Positions 8,425-16,601 are shown, counted from the stretch's first letter. The stretch: DNA of 29,287 nt from Promethearchaeota archaeon (GCA_014729315.1 WJKD01000747.1:1-29287), one strand, 5' to 3'. The notes: a model not told the origin generated them from the sequence alone. Translations and numbers: made by a program.

Positions 8425-9666
8425 TTAGTATTCTTCACCATCTATTTTTGAAGGGATCTCTTTTACTTGCTTGGCAAGTTCGGCAGCTCTTTCTTCTCCA
8501 TCCCTAAGTTCTTTTTCGTTAGGATATCCGTTAAAGATAATTGGATCGAATATGTCCCATTTCATCCGGTCGCTAAGCTCGTCAAAATCCTTTTTCGCAC
8601 CACCACTCCATCCGTACGACCCGAAATACATCGCTTTTTTATACCAAATGTGCTTTTCCTTGAATAAATCTAAAATATACTTCATCGGAGGAAACATTCC
8701 GTATTCGTAAGTAGGAGCTCCAATAATCAGACCCGCCGATTTATACGCGTCCGAAAGTATAAAAGACGCGTCTACGTTCGGGACGCGATGCACATTAACG
8801 GGTACTCCAACATCCGAAATACCTCTTAAGACAGAATTAAGCATAACTTCAGTATTTCCGTACATCGAACCCCATACTACGCAAATCTCGGGCTCGGCAT
8901 AATCTGCGTTGTAGTTCGCATAGCGTTTGTATTTCTTAATAATCACTTCAGGTTTTCCTTGCCAGACTAACCCATGAGATGGAGCGATGGTTTTAATTTC
9001 CAAGTCTTTTAATCTATCGATAGCTTTTAAAACCATAGGAGAAAACATTGAAATAATATTAGCATAATATCTAAGCGTTTCTTCTTCCCAATATGGTTTA
9101 CTAGCATCCGAAGTTTTGTCGTCAAAAATACATCCTTGATGTACTCCAAACGAACCAAATGCATCTCCAGGAAATAAGGTATTAGAGTTCGTTTCATAAG
9201 TCACCATGGTCTCAGGCCAATGTACATTTGGTATAGGCGTAAATGTCAAAGATTTTCCTTTTCCTAAATTAATTTCGTCTCCCTCTTCTACGCTTCGCAC
9301 ATTTTCTGTGATCCCATAAAAAGCCTCGACTAATTTAGCTCCTTTTTCAGTAGATATTATTTCCGCATCGGGACAAAGAGAATGGACAAGGTAAGTAAAA
9401 CCAGTGTGATCCGGCTCTAAATGATTGAGAACAATATAATCTATGTCTTTTAATTCTATAGGAATAGATTGCAAATTCTTAATAAATGTTAACGCTGCAC
9501 CGCCCCATTCTCGCACTAATTCAATAACTGCGGTTTTCTCTCCCTTGACGATGTACGAGTTTAAAGCGACGCCATGGGGTATGGGCCATATACCTTCAAA
9601 TAGATCTTCTGTATGAACATTTGCGCCCACCCAATAAATACCGTCAGATAATTTTATTGCTTGCAT
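8425..9666 (-). CDS. fprA: flavodiiron protein (A-type flavoprotein, F420H2 or NADH-linked oxidase)
   Basis: The protein reduces O2 to water (or NO to N2O) at a non-heme diiron site using electrons from an adjacent FMN. Residues ~1-250 are a metallo-beta-lactamase-like domain with the full diiron ligand set: H82, E84, D86 and H87 in NHLEPDHTGF, H149 in NVHWPE, D168 in FPGDAFGS and H231 in PSHGLVW. Residues ~260-400 are a flavodoxin domain with the FMN phosphate loop WGSMYGNTE. Length (413 aa) is normal for class A. In strict anaerobes it is a main oxygen-detoxification enzyme. An ATG at 9678 also opens the frame, but the ATG at 9666 is preceded by GGTGAT five bases upstream, a good match to archaeal anti-Shine-Dalgarno, and the TATA box predicts transcription starting close to 9677. 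Confidence 0.95.
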   Translation of the reverse strand: MQAIKLSDGIYWVGANVHTEDLFEGIWPIPHGVALNSYIVKGEKTAVIELVREWGGAALTFIKNLQSIPIELKDIDYIVLNHLEPDHTGFTYLVHSLCPDAEIISTEKGAKLVEAFYGITENVRSVEEGDEINLGKGKSLTFTPIPNVHWPETMVTYETNSNTLFPGDAFGSFGVHQGCIFDDKTSDASKPYWEEETLRYYANIISMFSPMVLKAIDRLKDLEIKTIAPSHGLVWQGKPEVIIKKYKRYANYNADYAEPEICVVWGSMYGNTEVMLNSVLRGISDVGVPVNVHRVPNVDASFILSDAYKSAGLIIGAPTYEYGMFPPMKYILDLFKEKHIWYKKAMYFGSYGWSGGAKKDFDELSDRMKWDIFDPIIFNGYPNEKELRDGEERAAELAKQVKEIPSKIDGEEY

Positions 9667-9698
9667 AATTATCACCATTTTTTCTAGACCTTGCTCAG

Positions 9699-9708
9699 AT
9701 ATAAAACT
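9699..9708 (-). promoter_or_regulatory. TATA box of the flavodiiron gene
   Basis: On the minus strand this reads GTTTTATATC, preceded by an A-rich BRE-like stretch. Transcription starting about 26 bp downstream would give a leader of about 11 nt containing GGTGAT before the ATG at 9666. Confidence 0.4.
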
Positions 9709-9859
9709 TTTACTTAAAATTTAAAGAAAAGTAGAGACATGTTATAATCGCTTGACACATAGAAGCTTTAGAATCCTTCGATTATTGAAAAGCCAGGTTC
9801 GCTAAACTTTGTAGTAATCAATAAATTTGATAAAGCTTTTTGAATTTCTATTTTTATTC

Positions 9860-10810
9860 ATGATTCTCGCATACTTATTGTTAGCAATAATGATTATTCT
9901 GTGGAGTTTTAATTTCATAATGGTTAGCTTCGCAGTAGGATATGTTCCTGTTTTGTCCTTATCGCTTTATAGATTTGTAATTGCGAGTCTTTCGTTCTTG
10001 ATCTTGGATATTTTTACAAGGAGGAGCAATAAACCATTAAACGAATTAAAAGTAGTGTCTCACAAAATATCGAAGAATAATTGGATATTAATTATTTTTG
10101 CGAGTTTTATCGGGCAATCGTTTTACTTTGTGACTTTATATGGTGCAGTAGCTCTAATTGGCCCGAGTTTACCCGCTCTTATAGTCTGTTTGTTATCTCC
10201 GGTGATAATTGCCGTGTTTGCTCTCTTATTCTTTGACGAACACCTTAATAAAACTATGATTATCGGATTTATAATCGCAACTGTTGGAGGTATTTTGCTT
10301 GTGACAGGAGGAGATCCTTCTAATTTGGCCGTGGACTCACCAAATTTTTTAGGGTATTTCTTCGCGATCCTCACTCCTTTTCAATGGGCAATATATACCA
10401 CATTAACAAAAAAAATTAATAAAACATGTTCTACTCTTAGCACGCTAAAATATACCACCTACTTAGGAACAATTGAATTATTTTTATTCGTGCTAATTAT
10501 GGGAGAATTGCCAATATTTATAATGAATATCTTGAATCCTGTAGTCCTTCTAGTTGCGTTGTATATAGGATTTGTGTGTCATGCAGTTGGATATTATATA
10601 TATCAATATTCCCTAAAAGAGCTGAAATCATCGAAAGTGGCTTCATTTCTTTACATTGAGCCTTTTATAACTCTCTTGTTTTCATTTTTATTTCAAATAA
10701 ACGAGACTATCGTGCTCTGGAATATCCTCGGGGGAGTTATCGTTCTATTAGCGGTATTATTGATAAACAAGGAAGAGAAGACAGTCATTTGCGTTCAAAT
10801 AAACGAATAG
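9860..10810 (+). CDS. EamA-family (drug/metabolite transporter) permease
   Basis: Ten hydrophobic helices are arranged as two five-helix EamA repeats. The first begins with the family signature around LWSFNFIMVSFAVGYVP, followed by the LSLYRFVIA segment. The second begins near FLGYFFAILTPFQWAIYTTL and includes VCHAVGYYIYQYSLKEL and SKVASFLYIEP. EamA proteins export or import small metabolites such as amino acids or nucleotides across the membrane; the substrate cannot be predicted. The frame can be opened at a TTG at 9827, but the ATG at 9860 places the first helix at the N-terminus as usual. It is divergent from the flavodiiron gene. Confidence 0.9.
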   Translation: MILAYLLLAIMIILWSFNFIMVSFAVGYVPVLSLSLYRFVIASLSFLILDIFTRRSNKPLNELKVVSHKISKNNWILIIFASFIGQSFYFVTLYGAVALIGPSLPALIVCLLSPVIIAVFALLFFDEHLNKTMIIGFIIATVGGILLVTGGDPSNLAVDSPNFLGYFFAILTPFQWAIYTTLTKKINKTCSTLSTLKYTTYLGTIELFLFVLIMGELPIFIMNILNPVVLLVALYIGFVCHAVGYYIYQYSLKELKSSKVASFLYIEPFITLLFSFLFQINETIVLWNILGGVIVLLAVLLINKEEKTVICVQINE

Positions 10811-11044
10811 TGAAATATTCGTGCTATATAACTTTATGAATTTTTTTACGATACAAAATTCTAATTTCAGAAAAATATTGAAAAACCTTTAAATTTTAAA
10901 AGAACGCAAAATTGAAGGAGGTTATTAAAATGAAAACTATTTGATAGTACATTCTTCAAAATAGAAATAGGCAACTATAAAGTTAAATTTATTATATCAT
11001 TAACGAGCTTTAATATTAATTGAGTTAACTTAAATTTCCAATCA
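10811..11044 (+). promoter_or_regulatory. 234-bp leader-like spacer with Shine-Dalgarno and five-codon mini-ORF
   Basis: A TATA-like TTTAAATTTT lies near 10889. A strong ribosome site AAGGAGG at 10915-10921 is followed by ATG at 10930, then Lys-Thr-Ile and consecutive TGA and TAG stops. The mini-ORF is in a different frame from the gene at 11045. It may be a regulatory upstream ORF in a leader, or a gene-start remnant. Confidence 0.3.
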
Positions 11045-11524
11045 ATGAAGTTTTTCGTAGAATATAAACAAAAAAGAATGAATGGAACATTTTACTTCGT
11101 TTATGCTGATGTTATTAATTTTTTAGAGCAATGGACCAATAAATACAATCATATTTCGGAAGATCGAGATTTATTAGATTGGTTAACAACCCATCATCGA
11201 GTTCTAACTGAGGAACATCGTGATTATGATCCTCCTCGTTCCTTTATTCTCGAAGGGTATTCCGCGAAATATATTGACCAAGAGAGGATGATTATTAATA
11301 CAACGAAGCTGTTTCCCAGAATGTATTATTTAGCCCCCGAGATAGCAAGAATTTGTGATTTCGAAGTATTTTGTGAGAAATGCGAACTGACTTATAAACG
11401 AAACCAATTAGATTTGGAAAGATATGATGATTTAAACTCTATATTACTTGTTGGAAGTGCAGGAGCAATGATGTTCTGTCCAAATCGTCATTGGTTACTC
11501 GATGTTATGAGCTGTATTAGCTAA
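11045..11524 (+). CDS. uncharacterised Cys/His-rich protein, possible zinc ribbon
   Basis: This is a 159-residue soluble protein of unknown family. The C-terminal half carries C104, C110 and C113 (CEKC), then C145 and H149 in CPNRH, and C157. A knuckle pair CxxC plus CPNxH is the pattern of a zinc ribbon, so zinc binding is likely. The N-terminal ~95 residues are alpha/beta with no known motif. An AT-rich TATA-like sequence (CTTTAATATTAA, about 11009) lies ~35 bp upstream, which fits a leaderless or short-leader transcript. No operon partner is evident: the DIP1984-family gene follows after 121 bp. Confidence 0.7.
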   Translation: MKFFVEYKQKRMNGTFYFVYADVINFLEQWTNKYNHISEDRDLLDWLTTHHRVLTEEHRDYDPPRSFILEGYSAKYIDQERMIINTTKLFPRMYYLAPEIARICDFEVFCEKCELTYKRNQLDLERYDDLNSILLVGSAGAMMFCPNRHWLLDVMSCIS

Positions 11525-11645
11525 AGACTATTACAGATCAAAAATTCATACTTCAAAAATGATTTAGATTTTTATTGTTAATATGGAAAAAATTATATAG
11601 TCTTACTTTCTTTACTTTTCTAATTAAAAAAATTAATGATGACAC

Positions 11646-12107
11646 ATGTTATTGGGAGCAGCATTACAGGAGTTGAAAATACTTCAAAGTAAGTTATCGA
11701 GATTATATACATTAAGAACAGATACATTCAATGTATTAGAAAATAAGGAAGTTGAAGTGGAATTCGATAAGATCTCTAAGGAGATTAACGAACTTTTGAA
11801 CGAGATCAGGGCACTAAAAGTTCAAATTGCTCATACAAATAATACAGTAACTTTAGATTTAGACGGAAAAACTATAACTATCCAAGAGTTAATTATTCTT
11901 ATCTCCGATTTAAGAGAAGAATTATATCAACTTGGCTATTTAAAGCCTAGAGGTCCAGTATATCTCGGCGGACAAGCTGTTGAATATGTACCACAAAAAA
12001 AACAAGACGAAATGGCAGAATTGATTTCAGAATTAGAAGAAAGGAAAGCGGAGTTAGATAAAATTCTTCAAGCGAGAAACTGGTCAACGGAATTAATAGA
12101 ATCTTAA
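11646..12107 (+). CDS. DIP1984-family (septicolysin-like) protein
   Basis: The 153-residue sequence fits the DIP1984 family: an N-terminal coiled coil (ALQELKILQSKLSRL), a central INxTN-like element (IAHTNNTVTL) with DGKTITIQELI, a strand ending VEYVP, and a C-terminal helix ending in the family hallmark ARNWSTEL. The family is mainly bacterial and its molecular role is not established; the septicolysin name does not prove pore formation. There is no signal peptide. The ATG at 11646 has no ribosome site, so the transcript may be leaderless. A tRNA-like element begins 44 bp after the stop. Presence in an archaeon may reflect transfer. Confidence 0.85.
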   Translation: MLLGAALQELKILQSKLSRLYTLRTDTFNVLENKEVEVEFDKISKEINELLNEIRALKVQIAHTNNTVTLDLDGKTITIQELIILISDLREELYQLGYLKPRGPVYLGGQAVEYVPQKKQDEMAELISELEERKAELDKILQARNWSTELIES

Positions 12108-12151
12108 AAGTTTTTCTATTGAGCATACCGCAAACTCTACGATAGGAAGAT

Positions 12152-12205
12152 GGCACACCTGGTTGAGCAGACTGCTCATTCGGTTCGATTCCGAGAGGAG
12201 ATGCC
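12152..12205 (+). ncRNA. tRNA-like structured element (two tRNA arms, no anticodon arm)
   Basis: The segment begins like a D-arm/box A (TGGCACACCTGG) and contains a typical T-arm/box B (GGTTCGATTCC). Three stems can be drawn: GGCA/TGCC plus CCT/AGG closing the element (12152-12160 with 12196-12205), GAGCA/TGCTC (12165-12177), and TTCGG/CCGAG with a seven-base TTCGATT loop (12179-12195). No anticodon arm and no acceptor partner for the usual seven-base 3' strand are visible nearby. It may be a tRNA relic, part of a split or intron-bearing tRNA, or a small structured RNA. It lies just after the DIP1984-family gene. Confidence 0.3.
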
Positions 12206-12359
12206 TTACAGATTAGAACTTACTGATCAATGATCAAGGATTACAGATTAAGGATCAAATCCCCGTCGTTTTTTGATTGTAGATTTGAAGGAAAGAATTC
12301 TTGGGAGTTTCTCTCAGCGGGTTCTATAATAGGAAAACTGTTTAGAAGTAATAACTTGA

Positions 12360-13061
12360 TTATAACTTATAATTTTTTTCTCTTTCATCATCTTTTTTTT
12401 CAGAAAGAATATTTTGAAAGCAGTTTCTAAATTCACTAACAGGAGTCTGTCTAATGAGTTGAAATCCCACGAATTTTAATTCTTTGATAATATTTCTCTG
12501 CATTTCAAATGATTTTGAAAATATTTTTTCCCAAAATCCTAAGTAGAAGTTATAGAAGATTCTTTGAATCAGTTTTTTTGGTTCGTGATGATCGAAAATT
12601 AGTAAATAACCGCTTTTTTTGAGGATCCTATATACTTCCTTAAGAACATTAATTCTCTGTTCCTTATTCATCTCGTGCAGAGCTGCAGAAATAATTACAA
12701 AATCAAAATAATCATCTTTGTATTTTAGATTGTTAGCATCCATTACAATAAATTGAATATTATTATTTTTCACCTTTCGCTTTGCCATAGAAATCTGACC
12801 TTTAGATATATCAGCTCCAATTATCCTGCAGTCTTTATAAAGTAAGTTTGACAGAAGAACTGTGAGTGTTCCTGTTCCACAACACAGATCAAGCAATTTA
12901 TCATTATGCCTTACTAATTTTTTAATCTGGTCATATACACTTACTCTTAATATTTTTTCACCTTCTGGAGTAAGACCAAATTTTAAAGCTATGTCATAGA
13001 CTTTAGATAGAATAAGATCATATATCCATCTATAACTTTTTGATTGAGAGATTGCGGTCAA
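12360..13061 (-). CDS. class I SAM-dependent methyltransferase (UbiE/COQ5-like)
   Basis: This is a Rossmann-fold methyltransferase of 233 residues. The SAM-binding loop is LLDLCCGTGTLTVLL near residues 57-71. It is followed by an acidic residue after strand 2 (GADISKGQ), motif II/III VMDANNLKYKDDYFDFVI and a post-motif segment VLKEVYRILKKSGYLLIF. These are hallmarks of UbiE-like small-molecule or quinone methyltransferases. The C-terminal ~60 residues hold aromatic and basic helices that may form the substrate lid. The substrate is not predictable. The only plausible start is a TTG at 13061, with no ribosome site. The next gene upstream (MFS) is on the same strand but 340 bp away, so they are probably separate units. 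Confidence 0.85.
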   Translation of the reverse strand: MTAISQSKSYRWIYDLILSKVYDIALKFGLTPEGEKILRVSVYDQIKKLVRHNDKLLDLCCGTGTLTVLLSNLLYKDCRIIGADISKGQISMAKRKVKNNNIQFIVMDANNLKYKDDYFDFVIISAALHEMNKEQRINVLKEVYRILKKSGYLLIFDHHEPKKLIQRIFYNFYLGFWEKIFSKSFEMQRNIIKELKFVGFQLIRQTPVSEFRNCFQNILSEKKDDEREKNYKL

Positions 13062-13401
13062 AACAAGATAAAGAATAAAAATTTTAAAATTATTAATTTA
13101 TAGATTGATTGTCCATTAAAAAATGAACTTCTTTATAATTATAAATAAATGAAAATGAAGATTTTTACTTCAGTGGGAGTTATATTAGAATAAAAGTAAG
13201 ATTACAAAAAGGAGGTTGATGAGAACTCTTAATTTTGCTCCTTTAGATATTTTAAAAAGGAATCGTTATAGTTATGTCCTTAATTTTCTGTGCATTGCCT
13301 TCTCGTTTAATACAAGATCAATTGTGTTTGTAGAGACAAAATGAACATACTTTTTAATTTAGTTATCCAAATCATAAAAAATGAAAAAGAAATTGTTGAT
13401 T
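13062..13401 (+). other. 340-bp gap with a possible two-ORF small transcript
   Basis: No large gene is present. On the plus strand a 14-codon ORF (13149-13193) is followed by AAAAAGGAGG at 13206-13215 and then a 41-codon ORF at 13219. The rest is AT-rich and holds the 5' region of the minus-strand methyltransferase. Confidence 0.35.
13219..13344 (+). CDS. possible small protein (41 aa) with a strong ribosome site
   Basis: The ATG at 13219 is preceded by AAAAAGGAGG (ending at 13215), one of the best Shine-Dalgarno matches outside coding sequence in the window, although the gap of three bases is short. The 41-residue product has a hydrophobic centre (residues ~19-30, VLNFLCIAFSF) and basic flanks, so it could be a small membrane peptide. 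Both flanking genes lie on the other strand. I know no homolog; chance is a real alternative. Confidence 0.3.
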   Translation: MRTLNFAPLDILKRNRYSYVLNFLCIAFSFNTRSIVFVETK

Positions 13402-14664
13402 CTATGCTTCAGTTCTTTTCAAATCTTTAGGTAAATTAACAAAAATGGGAATTAGAATTAAATTAACTGAAAAGGCCAATACCGATAAGAAGAGGTAACC
13501 AGGAAGGTATTGGTTGTTAAAAATCCCGAAGAGATATCCAAGTATAATTAAACTTATTGATCTGCCAAAAGTCGTTCCAATATAATTCAAAGAATAGATA
13601 GTTGATTGTATTTGAGGAGGATTTATATCTCCCAAGGTTGCTTGGATAAGCGGGTCAATTCCACCGAACATAAAAGCACCAAAAAAGATCAAAAATATAA
13701 AAAGCATCGTCGTAATCTCATTAAATGAAATTAAAATCATTGAGTAAGCGAATATGTAAATGATAGACCCTACAAAGAGACACAATAGTATGATTTGTAT
13801 TCTTCCTTTTTTATTTGTTTCATAACGTTTATCTCCGATATTTCCGAACAATAAACCACTCGGTATTTGACTTCCAAAAATTATGATTAACAAGATTGTA
13901 GCGAGATAAGAAGGAAATTTGAAATCATTTTTAAACATCGAAATAAGAAATGAAGATATAGCTCCAATTGCTATGAAAATTGCAAAACTGAAAATAATAA
14001 TCCAGAATGTTGTTTTAATTTTCCATACTTTCTTAAGATCACCTTTCCTTATTTTATAATCAATTACAATTACATCCTCGATTTGTTGTTTCCTACTTTT
14101 TTCCATTGCACCACGAATCGGTTCTTCTACGATCAATAATAAAATTGTGCATATTATTCCCCCGATACCTATAATAAGTAGAGGAACTTGCCATGTATAA
14201 AAATCGATTAAAAATCCGGATAACATTTGTCCCAAACCATTACCCATTACATAAATGGCACTTAAAAGGCCAAACTTTTTTCCTCTCTCTAGCGGACTTA
14301 CTAAATCTAATGTTAAAGAGTAAATCAGAGGCAATGCCGCACCAAATCCGATCGCGGCGATCATTTGGAACAGCAAAAACGAATAAAAGTCGTAAGCAAA
14401 AATGGTCATGACTGTTAGAACAGACCACTCAAGACTAGAAATAACTAAAAGCCATTTTCTTGAATATTTATCAGCAAAATAAGCCCATAGTAAAGAACTG
14501 AAGGCACCTACCATTAAGAAAAGAGAGTTAATGTAAGCTACTTGCCCTTCATTGTTTAAATTTAAAGCTAATGTAAGTTCTTTCGCCATCGGAGTGATAA
14601 TACTAAATAAAGCTGAAGAAAATAATGTTAATAAGATTAATATTCCGAAAGTTTGCTTTCCCAT
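13402..14664 (-). CDS. major facilitator superfamily transporter
   Basis: This is a 420-residue protein with about 12 membrane helices and a central cytoplasmic loop rich in charged residues near 190-215. MFS motif A appears between helices 2 and 3 as WAYFADKYSRKWLL, and helix 4-5 features RG and GLGQMLSGF resemble motif C-like packing. The general arrangement is that of Spinster/sugar-phosphate-type MFS carriers, but the substrate is unknown. The ATG at 14664 has no obvious ribosome site. The gene is divergent from the isopropylmalate-synthase-like gene, sharing a 150-bp AT-rich promoter region. Confidence 0.9.
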   Translation of the reverse strand: MGKQTFGILILLTLFSSALFSIITPMAKELTLALNLNNEGQVAYINSLFLMVGAFSSLLWAYFADKYSRKWLLVISSLEWSVLTVMTIFAYDFYSFLLFQMIAAIGFGAALPLIYSLTLDLVSPLERGKKFGLLSAIYVMGNGLGQMLSGFLIDFYTWQVPLLIIGIGGIICTILLLIVEEPIRGAMEKSRKQQIEDVIVIDYKIRKGDLKKVWKIKTTFWIIIFSFAIFIAIGAISSFLISMFKNDFKFPSYLATILLIIIFGSQIPSGLLFGNIGDKRYETNKKGRIQIILLCLFVGSIIYIFAYSMILISFNEITTMLFIFLIFFGAFMFGGIDPLIQATLGDINPPQIQSTIYSLNYIGTTFGRSISLIILGYLFGIFNNQYLPGYLFLSVLAFSVNLILIPIFVNLPKDLKRTEA

Positions 14665-14814
14665 AATAAATAGGATTTAATGCAAGTAACTTTAAAAATA
14701 ATTCTAAAAATATGAAAAAAAATCTTAAAAAGTTTTATAACTAAAAAGATTGAAGTAATATATAATGATTCGCAAGTATAAAGCTTATAAATTCATCTTT
14801 TGAGGATTAAAATA

Positions 14815-16062
14815 ATGAAAAATTCAACAAAATGGTTTAATGAAAAATGGTGGATTTCTCCTTTAAATTTCAAGGAGGAAATTAGAGAACAGATGAGTAT
14901 CCCTGAAAAAGCATTCGTTCGCGATTCTACGATCAGAGAAGGGGAGGAAACGCCTGGAGTTTATTATTCTCTTGAAGAAAAGATCAAAATAGTAGAATAT
15001 TTAGAAGAAATTGGAGTGGAACATATCGATTGCGGTTATATAGGTCAAGTAAAGGATCAATGGGATTTAGCTAATGAAATTAAGCAGAGAGGTCTTAATT
15101 TAAACACATATTCTCATTTGAGTTCAAATCCCCAAAGATGGAGGGATGAAATAAAAAAATCACAAGAAGCTCAAATAGATTTTATAGGATTCGGAATAGT
15201 TTTGACACCATGGCAACTAGAACTATTTAGTGGTAAAAAAGAGATTACCCCTGAAGTAATGGTAAGTTTAATTGGACCAACTCTAAAAAAAATTAGGCGT
15301 TTAGGGGCTAAAGCTATTTTAGACTGTGTAGATGCTACGAGATCCGATCTATCAATCTTAAAAAAAGCAATAAAAAAAGGAATCAAAAATGGCGTGAAGA
15401 TGGTGATGTTATACGATACTGTAGGTGCTTGTAATATTCCAGCAATTACACATTTAATAAAGGAGGTAAAAACAGTTGTAGGCAATATACCAATTGGAAT
15501 TCATGTACATGATGATTTCGGATTAGGTACTGCTTCCACAATAGCTGCAATAGAGCAGGGGGCTATTTATATGGATTTAGTAGCTAATAAGCTAGGTGAT
15601 CGCGCTGGAAACACATCTTTAGAAGAAGTCGTAGTCGCTTTAGAAATGCATTATGGTATTGATACTGGCATTGATTTATCTAAGCTATACGATTTTTGCA
15701 AATTTATCGAAAGAGTCTCTGGTGTGAAATTACCGGATAATAAACCTGTTGTTGGAAAAAATACTTTCTTACATGAAAGCGAACTTCACGTGATGAGTGC
15801 ATTAGATGCTGATAACTATTGGATGTGTTTTACTCCTTATAAGCCAGAAGTAGTAGGTCAGAAAGAGAATATTATTTTTGGACCAACAACTCTTCATGGA
15901 GATGCTATAAAAATTAAATGTGAGAAAATGGGAATTGATAATCCAAGTAATTATCAAAATGCAATATTAGATAGAGCTCATGAACTAATAACTAAAAAAA
16001 AATACATTACAGAAAAAGAATTAGAAGCATTGATAAAAGAGATCACAAATTCCTCCTCCTAA
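14815..16062 (+). CDS. 2-isopropylmalate/homocitrate/citramalate synthase family enzyme
   Basis: This is a DRE-TIM metallolyase expected to condense acetyl-CoA (or a similar acyl-CoA) with a 2-oxoacid. The metal-binding start of the TIM barrel reads RDSTIREGEETPGV; the family norm is DTTLRDGEQTPG, so Gln is replaced by Glu. The metal-binding histidines are in IHVHDDFGLG, and the acyl-CoA/helix motif is present as GDRAGNTSLEE. HESELHV near residue 320 matches the HExGIH element of the short C-terminal region. The protein (415 aa) lacks the LeuA regulatory domain, so feedback control by leucine is unlikely. Whether it makes isopropylmalate, citramalate, homocitrate or another product is open. 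The ORF starts at a TTG at 14800, but the ATG at 14815 sits behind a GAGG at a good distance. No pathway partners are adjacent. Confidence 0.85.
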   Translation: MKNSTKWFNEKWWISPLNFKEEIREQMSIPEKAFVRDSTIREGEETPGVYYSLEEKIKIVEYLEEIGVEHIDCGYIGQVKDQWDLANEIKQRGLNLNTYSHLSSNPQRWRDEIKKSQEAQIDFIGFGIVLTPWQLELFSGKKEITPEVMVSLIGPTLKKIRRLGAKAILDCVDATRSDLSILKKAIKKGIKNGVKMVMLYDTVGACNIPAITHLIKEVKTVVGNIPIGIHVHDDFGLGTASTIAAIEQGAIYMDLVANKLGDRAGNTSLEEVVVALEMHYGIDTGIDLSKLYDFCKFIERVSGVKLPDNKPVVGKNTFLHESELHVMSALDADNYWMCFTPYKPEVVGQKENIIFGPTTLHGDAIKIKCEKMGIDNPSNYQNAILDRAHELITKKKYITEKELEALIKEITNSSS

Positions 16063-16124
16063 TTGTTTTTGAAACTTTACTTAGACCATTAAATCTAAAA
16101 TTTTTTGATTATGGGTTAATATAA

Positions 16125-16601
16125 TTATGTCCTTAGTGTTGCAATCATCATTTTCTCATCTAAAAGAAAGTCTATTGCGCTTATCGGATCATGAAAGACC
16201 ACATCGCTATTGAGTAGGCATTTGGACGATGCCCCTTCTGCTCCCATTATACAAATTCCGATAACCGCATTTTTTAACATCATTACATCGTTATTTCCAT
16301 TTCCAACAGCAACAGTTATTTCTGGTCCTAGGCGATCTAATTCGGCGAGCTTAGATTCTGCGTCGTTAATACTACTGGCATTTATCTTAATGAAATCTAC
16401 CTCTAATTTTTTTGCGATTTCCCTTAGATTCCCCCGCGTATCGGAGGATACTAAATAAATATTATAATATTTTTTGAGATCTTGGAATCTCAAAACCAGG
16501 TTAGCGTCGATTTTGCCCTTGAACTGAAGCGTTCCATTAATATCAAATATGATGTTTTTTATTGTAATGTCTCCTAAATTGGGAATATTGATTTTTCTCA
16601 T
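16125..16601 (-). CDS. HAD-superfamily protein of the soluble P-type-ATPase-like group
   Basis: This is a compact 158-residue HAD domain without a cap. Motif I is FDINGTL (nucleophile D20, with Asn where phosphatases usually have the second, acid/base Asp). Motif II serine/threonine is in LVSSDTRG, and motif IV is GNGNNDVMML. The layout, including the missing second Asp, matches the archaeal soluble P-type-ATPase-like proteins (COG4087), which resemble the P-domain of ion pumps. A phosphatase or a phospho-aspartate regulatory role is possible; the substrate is unknown. The ATG at 16601 leaves a 230-bp divergent spacer to the regulator gene, which contains the operator described below. Confidence 0.85.
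   Translation of the reverse strand: MRKINIPNLGDITIKNIIFDINGTLQFKGKIDANLVLRFQDLKKYYNIYLVSSDTRGNLREIAKKLEVDFIKINASSINDAESKLAELDRLGPEITVAVGNGNNDVMMLKNAVIGICIMGAEGASSKCLLNSDVVFHDPISAIDFLLDEKMMIATLRT

Noticed and set aside
8467..8710. plus-strand ORFs opposite the flavodiiron gene
   Set aside because: They are complementary-strand shadows of a gene with an intact catalytic motif set.
10930..10947. TGA in the mini-ORF as a selenocysteine codon
   Set aside because: The TGA is followed at once by TAG, so recoding would add only one residue; a plain stop is simpler.
11636..11643. ATGATGA as a C/D box RNA
   Set aside because: It resembles a C box but no D box (CTGA) follows at a suitable distance, and it lies directly before the ATG of a gene.
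12230..12430. 66-codon plus-strand ORF
   Set aside because: It overlaps the end of the methyltransferase gene on the other strand and has no ribosome site or recognisable features.
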